A stretch of DNA of 64,000 nt from Balanoglossus misakiensis (lineage: Eukaryota; Hemichordata): assembly GCA_040954595.2 (NCBI GenBank), contig CM082584.2, positions 13,702,001 to 13,766,000 on the forward strand, in the 5' to 3' direction. The translations under genes and the position numbers were made by a program. The notes beneath the pieces were generated by a model. That model saw only the letters and a program-made list of their open reading frames with translations. It had not been told where the DNA came from and did no database searches. Below are positions 1 to 11,100 of the stretch, in pieces (position 1 is the stretch's first letter; every line of letters starts with the position of its first letter).

Positions 1-390
1 TCACCTTGATATTTGGTGTGCAGATGCAGGCAGGGCTGTAGATGGGAGTTTGTTCAAACGAAGTTGCCAGGCCCAAAAATATGCAAATTAGCCAGTAAAA
101 TGTGAAATTTATCAAAACTCTGAAAGTCAACAACTACTGGTCAGATTGCTTTAAAAATCGGTATGCATGTACTTTATGTCAACCTCACATCGACCTGTAA
201 GTGTTAAGTTAATATCATGGATGTTTTATTTTTTATGAATTTTTTAGTCTTTTTATAACTTTACTTATACCTCTATGGTTAAGCTATCACGTCTTATTGT
301 GGAATTCTGGTCTGTGCAATAGTCCTGTACAGTGACTGTCTATTGGTCAGTGAGCACAATGGGGCCAAAATAAAAGGCAAATTTTTGGGC

Positions 391-575
391 TCACCTGTAA
401 CACCTGCTTAACACATTAATTATGTGCATACCTAATTCCAGGCTAACCAATAGGGCTATAGGTTTGGTTTTTGTTGAACATGGACCAGTATAAGGTCAAA
501 ATTTCTTGCCCAAATTTTGCATGACCTCAGGTGACCTTTGACCTACTTTATCTCATCTTGGCATCCAGAGCAGGT
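391..575. repeat. Tandem repeat, copy 1 (period 239 bp)
   Basis: Nearly identical to 630-814: both contain attatgtgcatacctaatt, ggtttggtttttgttgaac and gcatgacctcaggtgacc. Both copies sit in the DNA 5' of the first visible exon. Confidence 0.9.
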
Positions 576-629
576 ACAGACTTCGCGTTTGGAGGGTTGG
601 GACTAAAATTGAAAAGCCAAAATTGGGGG

Positions 630-814
630 TCACCTGTGACACCTGCATATCTTATTAATTATGTGCATACCTAATTCCAGGCTAACCAATAGGGCTATAG
701 GTTTGGTTTTTGTTGAACATGGACCAGTATAGGGTCAAAATTTCTTGCCCAAATTTTGCATGACCTCAGGTGACCTTTGACCTACTTTTCCATATCTTGG
801 CATCCAGAGCAGAT
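630..814. repeat. Tandem repeat, copy 2
   Basis: Second copy, offset 239 bp from copy 1. Each copy carries tgacctttgacct (532-544 and 771-783), the reverse complement of a DR1 nuclear-receptor half-site pair. Confidence 0.9.
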
Positions 815-1818
815 ATGCTTATTGCTATGTTGCTATGTGCTATGTCCTCAAATGGGACCACAGTGTCCTTGTCGCTATTTTTTAGTATATTGTCTGGCTG
901 TGGCTGCGGCCAGTTCCAAGTGTCGAAGCTGGGAGTCGACTGTTCTACCATAGATGTGCGTACTTGTGTGTATGTTGCCAATCCTTCCACCATGGTTGTT
1001 GAAAGTGTTTAGATATTCTCAATTTTACAGATAACTACTAAACTAGCATAGCATGCAACAAAAAGGTCAGTCTAAGTCCCAGAGCTAAACGATCAAGCAA
1101 ATTAAAACAACTAAACTGGTTTTGTTGAGAAGTTAAAGACTGAACACATTATAGAGCTATCCAGAGTAGAACAAGAAACCAGAGTTGATACTTGGGAGAA
1201 AAAGGCTAAAAAAAATAACCAGATGTTATGTTTACTGGGGCTTTAAGCATGTATGATTGGTAAAAAAAATATCGTCATTTCTTTTAATTGTGGATTTTTG
1301 ATCATAATAAAAATCTGTAATATAGGGGTCACCATGCTTGTTTTTGAAATAAAGGGCCATGAACTTATTTGATAATTGAAGAAAAAATACTGAGTCAGTT
1401 CTTTTTCACCAATGGTTTGTCTATGGGCAAAACATTTAACAAAGTTTCTCTCAAGATGAGCGCAGTGACCGTACAATTTTATTTTACCAATAAATTTGTT
1501 TTTATTTGATTGAGCTGAGTGTAAAATTTCATGAAAATGACTATAGTAGAATTGAGTTTTCTTGCAATTCTAAAAAAACCCACATTAGCTAAGAGAGTAT
1601 TGGCCGGTACCTTTTTTAATTATCTGGAAAACTATCAATGTTCACGCTAGGATTTTTTTCTTTGTAGCCACACTCCAAGAGTGAGGAAATCAGAAAGGTT
1701 TCTGAAACCCTTGTGGTCCAGTGACTGTGCTAAAAGTAATGGAATTTTGGAGTATATTGTAAAAAGGGAATATTTAATATACAACTTCATGATCAATTCA
1801 TTTAACCATCCTTTACAG

Positions 1819-2124
1819 ATGCTCGGTTAGATGTCACCGTCTTTAATGCCAAAGCATTACCAAGTTTAAGTGGTAGTTATTTCATTGGTGGATACTCAGC
1901 TGGTAACCCAAATGTTGTAGGTACAAATTTTGCATTTGGAAGAATCCTAGATACGGGTACAGGAGCTGCACTCCCTGCAGGCCATTTAATTGCAGACTTT
2001 AAAACCTATGCCAAGAAACTCAACTTACCCTCTGGTGCTGGCAGACCTGGTGTGTACTACTGTGATGCCAATGCTAACACTGGGGAAACTGAGAGACTGA
2101 TAACAGTACAGGTTGCTGCAACTG
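1819..2124 (+). CDS. Exon 1 (visible): N-terminal Ig-like domain, TIE Ig1-like
   Basis: Preceded by ctttacag and followed by gtaagt. The frame is phase 1 at both ends, 306 bp. It reads from [13 protein letters not shown] to a GVYYCDAN F-strand motif. Only the F-strand Cys is visible; the B-strand Cys expected in a typical Ig fold is absent. The position directly after a presumed signal-peptide exon and the FGR/YYC pattern resemble TIE2 Ig1. Confidence 0.8.
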
Positions 2125-5100
2125 GTAAGTTAGCAACAAATCTGACCCCTGGGCATCACTATTTGCAATTTTAGTGACTATTTGAATGTTATAAATCACA
2201 AATAATGTAGAAACTGAATACTGCAGCTTCATTTTATCTTTGTGTTTTCTTTTTAAAATTAAATCTCCTATTTGCAAGATTTTAGTTTCTGAACTGCAAA
2301 AACAGAAGCAATACATATCCATTAGGTCATTAAATGTTACAGTTTGCTGGTCTATGCTTGTGTGGGTTGATGGGTGGAGGGATGCATGTTTGGATTTGGG
2401 ACAGAGGGAGGGAGGTAAGGATGGAGGGGTGGATTAATTTTTGACGCTAATATTGTTTTATATGAGCATTCATAATTACTGTTTATGGTACATAAAATTA
2501 TTTCAAATATATACATGTACAGACGATTTGAAGATCATTTTCGTTGTAAGCATTTAAATCAAGGCTTGTTTATTAAGGCTGAAGATAATTGTATGTCTCT
2601 GCCAGCTGACATCAAACCAGAGAGTCAAACCAAAACAGTGAGTTGGGGAGAAGATGTAACATTGACCATGACAACATCCACCATCGCTGAATCATCATTG
2701 AAATGGAGACATAATGGAATACAGAAAACAAACTGGGATGGTCAGAAGAGTATTACAATCTCATTTGCAAAAACCAGTGACGCAGGAATCTATGAATGTT
2801 ACACAGATGACAACCAACGAAGTCAAGGACTGCATGGATTTATGAGACTTATTGTCAGAGGTAATGTATGGATTGTAAGATAAACATGTCAATATTTATC
2901 ATTGGAAATTATCTCAAATTAACGAATACAAATAAGTAGCACTGCTATAAGTTTATTGAGTAACGTTCGATATAAAATTTGTAAAACAAGGCCATGATGA
3001 ACACTATATACACTATACATGTATATGGTACATGTTACGTTGTTCATCACTAAGCCAACCAAATTGGCATTTTATACTTGTAGCCTCTCAAAGAGTCAGA
3101 CATCGTATATGAAAAAATAAATAAAAATATAAACATGTTATGTGATTATACAATCACAATGTGCTCCAATCTGCACTGTACAGTGTACTGTTTTCAACTT
3201 TTCGCCAAGCAAGATGTGGAAAATCAAAGCTTATTGCTTACTAAGGCTTGTCTCAACCACCATTTGGGCAACTGTTACCTCAATGTGTATGGCGTGAGCC
3301 GTAGACACCCACCGTTTGAAAATGTTTCAGTAACTTTTGATGAAATTTTGTAGGATGAAGATTTTGGTCAGTCCGTCCTGCATGCTATTTAGATTTTTGG
3401 ATTGAATTGTTGCAAGTGTCATTTTAAGAACTTTGGTGCCCCTGGGCCCCATGTTGTTTACTGCCTTTTATCTTGTATATTACTCACAAGATGAGTAGCA
3501 ATGCAAGATGCATTATAGCTGTACAGATATTTAAATTAAATTTGAAAATACATAAACCATTATATTCTCAGCATGTCTTTAATTTACCTTGAAATAAAAT
3601 TACCCTTGAATTTACAACCTGAAAGAAAACCTGAGTAAATTCATATCCAATTCCCATTATAGATTGTCCAAATGGAAAATGGGGATTACCAGACTGTTTG
3701 TCTTCATGTCCAATATGTTACAATGGAGGAATATGCAACTCTGACACTGGTGAGTGCATATGTCCGCCTGGATTTAAGGGAAGTAACTGTGAAATTGGTG
3801 AGTAACATCATCATGTTATTATATTGCAACATACTAACTGGCAGTTGTGTAGATGAATTGGAGAATGGAAGAGTTTCACTGCAAGTTGCAAAGCCAACTG
3901 TTTCAGCCCTTGTTTACTTGAAAGTGATGAATATTAGGCCTGGCATTGTGATATTTCTACATGTCCATGTTCGAAAGTATACACTGCATCACTGCATCCT
4001 CTCTGGTAAGTGATCAATTGAAAAAGGATCCCAAGAAGTAACAAGTACTTGATGTACAGTGATTTTGGCTAACAAGTTGTATTACACTTGTGACTTGTGA
4101 GAATCCACCACAGCTGGTTGTTGTTGAGGACAAATATGGTCATTGTAGGATGACAGCATAGCTGTCTGTGATTTATACAAAATAAAGAGGATGCATGAAC
4201 ACCCCCATTTTCTGTTTTGTTTTCCAAAAGACACACGTTCACACTTTAAAATAGCAAAGAATTTAATGGTTTGGAGGACCAGCATTTTTCTGGATTTCTG
4301 TCCCTGTGGTTAGGACTATAACCTTATAATAGTCAGACAGCTACACATGTAGGTCCCAACATGATAGGTCATGGTCACAAACGTAGAACTGATTTGGAAT
4401 AGCATAGTTAGGTATCTTACCTCACACCTGGCTCATTTGCTTCCACAGAAAGAAAGTTTTACCCGCATGTGTTGAGGCTACAGGTGGGGGAAAAAGGCTC
4501 TTTTGACAATGCCCCAATCCTCTTTGAAAACAATTTTGAGGATACTTGTAATAAAAATATGTGGCATCATCATGTTTATGGAGCCTCATTCTTGAACATA
4601 AACCATCTAAATTCTCAAATTCGTGCATTAACACAGAGTGTGGGATCGATTTGATCCCACACTCTCGATCCCACACTCCCAGCGGCCAGGAGTTTGAGAA
4701 ATTAAAATGAATGACAGTTCTGTATTTTGAGAACCGTCTTGTATTGGTATGAAAGGTTAATTTCTTTCTCAAATTTCCTTTATCATGAGTTCTGGTAGTA
4801 AAACTACCATGATCGCTGTAAATATTACTACACTTTTAGTTTACTTGCTTATGATATAAAAGATTTCTTAATTGATTTGTCTTCCAGGCTGTGGTAAGAA
4901 TAAGTGGGGAATAGAGTGTGGTCGTGGGTGTTCAAGTAACAATGATGATGCATGTCGCAGCGTTATGTTGTGCATAGCTGATCCCTATGGGTGTTCATGT
5001 GGTGCATCATATGGAGGACTAGACTGTGCAACGGGTAAGTAATATGTTATGACCTTCCGTAGATCTGTAGTTCAGAGGGATGCATTGATTGGGCTCTAAA

Positions 5101-8100
5101 TGTCAATTTCTTTTTCAATACAATCCAAAATGGCTACCTTCGGATGGCTCTTTTTTGGCTCACATGTTAACACAAGCGTTAAGTTCCAATGGCATCAACT
5201 TGAAATTAAATTTTTTTCAATCAAAATCTCTTTCATAGAAGGATTTTCAAATGTTGTCTATTAATTGTGTTAGTTCAAGCTCCATGCAAGGTAGTGTACA
5301 TTTGCTACAGGTACACTGGTACGCTTAATCTTCCCCACAAATAAAGCCAGCTATGTCAACACTAACAGACCCAGGATAAACTCTTGTAAGGAAGCCTTCT
5401 CCAATATGGTGTTCACACGGAAACCATTGAAATGTATCTGAAATGTCTCAGCTCAAATACTGGCATTATGTGTGAATGGTTTAAGTGGTCCTGCAATGTT
5501 TCAGATTTGAGACGGTCCAGGCAGACCTGTGCTGGTGTAAAGGATTAACATGTTTTTGCTGTCCATGGGGCTGAGGGTCAGGGTCTATGCATAAACTTTG
5601 TGTGTGGGGACACAAAGCGACTCAAAGGATTGACGCTCTGTGTTTACGAATGGCAAATAGTGTCTCTGAAACGTTTCCAGTTTTACCAAGTGTGAACATG
5701 GTACAGTAGACATAATATCCTTGCCTCACATGACTTACAGGAGGTGTGAACGTTTTGATATCCGCAACTTGAATACGACGCATTGTCGACCAAACTTCGT
5801 GTAATAAGCCCTAATTATAATTCTTTTATGATTATTAAACTTTGACACAAGTGTAATCTGTCCATGTTCACACATAATGCAGAGTTCATTGTCCATAATT
5901 TCGAATGGAAATATGGTATAGGAGATACAGACACTTACAGTTTACACAGCTGCAGTGTTGCATTATACACATGATGACTGACAATGAGGGCAACAGTGTA
6001 TTTTGATGACCGAGGGCGCTGCTAGTCACAACTAAAACTGTCTTGTTTTCCCGCCCGAGGGAAAACAGACTGTTTTGGTGTGACTGGCAGTCCCGAGGTC
6101 ATCTAAAATACACTGTTGCTCGAATATGTCAGTCATCATGAGATTTGTAACACACCAAACACGGAATTTTATCAAGACGGGGCAACAGTACCGGGCAGAA
6201 ACTGATCGAAATGATGCCCTAGGGAACAGTTCAAAATGACTAAGGTCACGTGACAGCGTATTGACGAATCACGATCGAGGGTTCGCTGCATGGTGTGTTA
6301 CAATAATGATTCTCTCAACGTCTACAGAGTATATGCCTGCTTTGTCTTCTTTATCTTGACAGATTGTTCAAGTGGCACGTATGGTTCTGGATGTACACAG
6401 ACGTGTCATTGCACCAATGGGTGTGATATAGCTACAGGTGCATGTATCAGTGGAGGTACATGTCAGTCAGGGTGGAGTGGAACAAATTGTCAGGGTAAGT
6501 GTCAGATTTTTCCGCGCAGGAAATGCACAAAGTGTTTTTCCATAAACATTGTTACATCCTATTTTATCATGTGTTCCTTTTAAATACAAAAGACTTATTT
6601 ATTTTCACCAATAGCCAAATATTTGTAATCATTCAGTATATTTCTTTTTGTAGTCCCTGATTTATGCCCTACTGGTTTCTATGGTGACCTGTGCAGTTAT
6701 GAATGTCACTGCAAAGACAATGCAGCATGTGACAGGATAAATGATTTGTGTTCAAATGGAGAATGTGCTCCAGGATGGATTGATGTTCATTCAAGTGGTC
6801 ACTGTCAGCAAGGTGAGTTACTGAAACTCAGCTTCCATTTCATTTGTGTTAAATTACTGATTACTGTCCATTACCGGTATATGGTATTAGGATTTTCTCT
6901 TGAAGTAATTAGCAACCTTTGAAAATATTTGGTTCATATGCTAATTTCTCAGAAAATTTGAGCTGGCTTCTCTACATGCCTGTGGTTATTTTCAGTGGGG
7001 AAGTCATTAGTCTTTGATGCACACTTTGTGCTTACATGTTGGTTACACATGTACAGTACACCCCATTTGGTTGTACAGGCACCATAAGGTTTGTTGTAAG
7101 TTATTGGTTGGGTGGGGGTGATGATGTGTATTTGATGTTGAAGTGTAATGATGGCTGGTAGCTAGCATTTCACCTAAAGGATCAGTGTATCACTACCACA
7201 CCTGGGTTATTGAGACATGATACCCCATATGATCTTGCAATTTGATTATCAGTTTTCATTAAAATTAGACTCTGTTGTGTTGTTTTATCAAGCAATGAAT
7301 GACTTATGGCTTCAATTTTCAGATGGCTCTCCAAAATTAATAGAATTCAAGAATACGAAAGTAAACCCAGGTGAAGAGACACACTTTACATGTAAAGGTC
7401 GAAGCAATCCAACTCCACAACAGAATCAAATGGAATATTATTTAATCTCTGGATCACCAACTGCTGTAATGTTTGATGATATTGAAGAGGAAGCAGATTA
7501 TCAATACACAGCAAATGCCAGAGGTGTTACTGTGAACATTGGCCAGATCTATTATTGCTACATAAACATTTTTCCTTTTGGCAGTGTTAGTGAGCCGTTA
7601 TCCCTTGAGTTGTATGGTAAGTAAAAGTCAATATTATCAAATGCTTTAGTTTTGTGATTTCACATCATAAGCATGATCAAAAAAGGTAATTCTACATGTT
7701 GTGACTGTTATTTAGAGAACACTCAGACTGCAGTAGAGCAGCAAAATTTGAGATGTAAATTAAATAAAGTATAAATTGTTGGAATGGTCTTTATTCGCGA
7801 ATGTGATGCTGTTTACATTACAGAGATATAATGCTTTCTTTTTAATAAAAAAAGAACAAAATGAAGTGATACTCCACAGTCAAATAAACAAATTCTTTGG
7901 GCTCTGTCAATAGATTAAGTGTGTCATCCATCTCATGTGAACAAGTAGAAAGTATTTTTGCAGCAAAGGTTCCATCTCTATAATGAAATACCAATTGAAG
8001 TGACCAATTAATAGCTTCATACCCATGATAGTTTGCATTTATCAGATCTTTTGGTTTGAATATTCAGCACTACCAAGATTTGCAGATAATAACAAACCAG

Positions 8101-11100
8101 GCGTTACAGTTCAAGCAACACAAGCAACCGTAAGCTGGCAGAAATGGGATTCAGAAAGTGATGTTGGTGATGGACCTGTAGAAGCTTACTTAGTTTACTA
8201 CAAAAAGGCATCAGATGATGATTGGACGTCTCATGGTACAATTACAGTATCTGATCCTGATCAGTCGAGTTACACTACAGACATCACTGTTTTAGACTGG
8301 TCTACTAGTTATGATTTCACAGTGACTGTCAAGAGACCTGGACTCAAGGGAGAAGGGAGCAAGGAAACTTTAACCTCAGCCACTACACTGTGTGATGGTA
8401 AGTGATATAGCTTTGCGCAGAGCATTGGTCACATGTATAACAGGACAATTTGATTTCAGTTGAAATTGTTGTATCACAAATCAAACTTATTGCTTTCAGC
8501 AATAACTTTGATATTTGGGCACATTCACTAATTTTCATGAAGTCTGTGTACATGTGCACACTAGCTGTCACATGTCTATGGCCTGAAACGTTTGTTTTGG
8601 CTATTAATGTAGGACAGGAAAAATTCTTGTGCTCTGATGTTTTAGTTTTGTACATTTAATATTGCACAAACTTCACTCAATATAAAAATGTTCTTTCTTC
8701 AGTGCCCTCAGAAGGACCATCAATTAAAAGTATAACATCAACAGACCCAAAAGAGCTTGAAATTACAGTGGAGGTAAGGGCAGCAATTTGTAGTGTGTAC
8801 ACTTTGTACTTCTGTATTATCATATGAAATCATTGTACAGTGGGTATATAGTTACTATGATACTGATTGACTGAGGGGAGGGACCTGTTCAAGTAGTTAG
8901 TCCATTTATGTCAGTGGTATTACTGTATACTGTTTATGTACATCCTCATAAAGTGGCATTTATGTTAATACATTGTTTCACAGCCTCTCATCTGGTGGTC
9001 TGTTTCTATAGCTGCTGTACACTGATGCCCCCCTAGCATGTCACAACATCAGCATTGGATTGTGCAGTAGCAAAACTAGGCTACTACTTTTGCCAATTGG
9101 TAGGCTAGTAGCATGGTCAGAAGAATTAGACATTTTAGTAATAGTATCCAGCAATGGGACTGGGAGACAGTTTAACTACTTGTATACAAATGTACACAAT
9201 CAAACTGGGAACAATAGGTCTTCAGGTTTATTAAACGTAATAGAAAATTTCTTGATGTACATGTACAGTACATACTGTTCACATTGTAATAGTGTTGTTA
9301 ACTTTTGACTTTATGACAGGTACCTGACACATCAGAGATCAAATGTAATCCTGATGGATACATTGAGAATTTCAATTTGAAGTATAATAAGACAAACACT
9401 CAGGAAGAATACACAGAGTTACTGGTGAATGATGGCACTGAACGTACATTTACAATTGATGGATTACTGGCATACACTGAGTATGATGTGATGGTGTCAT
9501 TTGACAACAAAAATGAACAAAGTCCATGGAGTCCAGTGTCAACTGCAAGAACGGATGAAGATGGTGAGTTGAAACTCAAATTGCTCTAATTCCGAGGGAG
9601 AATGTTACGGGTCATTTTTGATAGGTGTGGAATCTGATATGATATATAATACCGCAAATAAAGAAATCAATAAGCAACAAAAGTTAGCAAAACCAGATCA
9701 AAGAGCATACATGTATACATGAAGGCATGCATGCATGCATGCATGATGAATCAGACTGATTGCCTGATTGAAAACAAAATCATACCATTCATAGAACATA
9801 AGTAAAGTCACCTGAAGAGGAAAACTACCTGTAAAGATAAAATTTAAACGCATTTCATATGGAACATATAAATCTTACATGTAATTAATGTGTGTATTAT
9901 TTTCATGCATTTTCCCACAGTGCCATCCGAACCGAGAAATGTGACATTGAGACCTGCAGTGACGACCATAGAAGTCCAGTGGTTAATACCTGATCCAGTA
10001 AATGGTATCATCACAAAATATAAAATTATTTACCAGGAAACAAGCGATGTAAACACAAAGAAAGAGAAAGAAGTGACAGAAGATCTGAGTGGTGTTAACA
10101 CATATCTCATAACCAACCTTACAAATGATATTTCATATACTGTTCAGGTAATTAAAACATGTATTTCCATAATTTTTCCATGAAATAATTATTCTGTCAA
10201 ATAGCAAATAGTCAATTATATGTCCAATGTAATGTTGATTACTTGCAATCAATTTGTTGAAGAGAGAAAACTTGTCAGGCCAGGGCAAACATGCAAATGA
10301 GGCGATGAGTACTTGGGGGGAGGGGAGTCCACCATGTGTCTTTAATTCTATGTGAATAATTTGAGAAAGAAGGAACACACAAAAAATTGCTGTTGACTAA
10401 CAAGTTCAAAAAAATAGTACACCCAATTTTTAGTGCAGTTATTTGTGTATGAGTAAATCAATGCTTATATGCAATTTTCAGGTTGGAGCATTCACAACCC
10501 CAGGAATTGGACCTTTAAGTGATGAGAAAAGTGCCACAACAACAGTGACAAGTAAGTTGATGTGTTTTTCTTTACATACTATAGTCAAAAATATGATTAT
10601 AGGTACTAGAGGGGATTACTTAAAACCTTTGGCAACACGAACAGCATGCTGATCATGTATGTACTCAAACATACTGATTATCAATTCAATATGTTGACCC
10701 AACTGTAACATATACTTGAGCCGATATGAGTATGAAAATCTTACTTTATATGAAAGTTTTGCTTTCAACAGTATAGCTGTCTCCTATATTGTATTAATAC
10801 TGTTTTACAGTTGTGTAGTAATTGTTTTCTTCCCTATTTTGACTCTTTAGTTCCACGGGAGCCCACCAGCCTAGAAGTTGGAGATATCACAGACACTGAG
10901 ATTCAATTGCTTTGGACAGATCCCTTTCCATTTAGTGGAGACATTCAACACTATGGGGTAAGATTTTCAGATTTATTGTGGATTAAAGAAATAATTGTTT
11001 AAAAGTCATGTGAAAGCATTGACACATGGTGCTTGTTTTATGATTGTTATTTTGAGTATTGTGGACTATCCTTTAAATGCACAGAGGGGGAATTCTACTA

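Larger units (their letters stand above)
1..1818. other. Sequence 5' of the first visible exon
   Basis: Contains the two-copy 239-bp repeat and otherwise AT-rich DNA. No convincing signal-peptide exon was found. Because the first visible exon begins in phase 1, this stretch should be an intron. Confidence 0.55.

Noticed and set aside
770-1012. Open frame with a hydrophobic start that could be the missing signal-peptide exon
   Set aside because: It overlaps the tandem repeat, lacks a good donor in phase 1, and the minus-strand frame is equally open. Not enough to call it.
3672-4013. Continuous open frame across EGF exon 3 and the next 200 bp
   Set aside because: It is in a different frame from the EGF; the real exon ends at the donor at 3798.
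8046-8067. Alternative upstream acceptor for FN3 exon 8
   Set aside because: Using it introduces an immediate in-frame stop.
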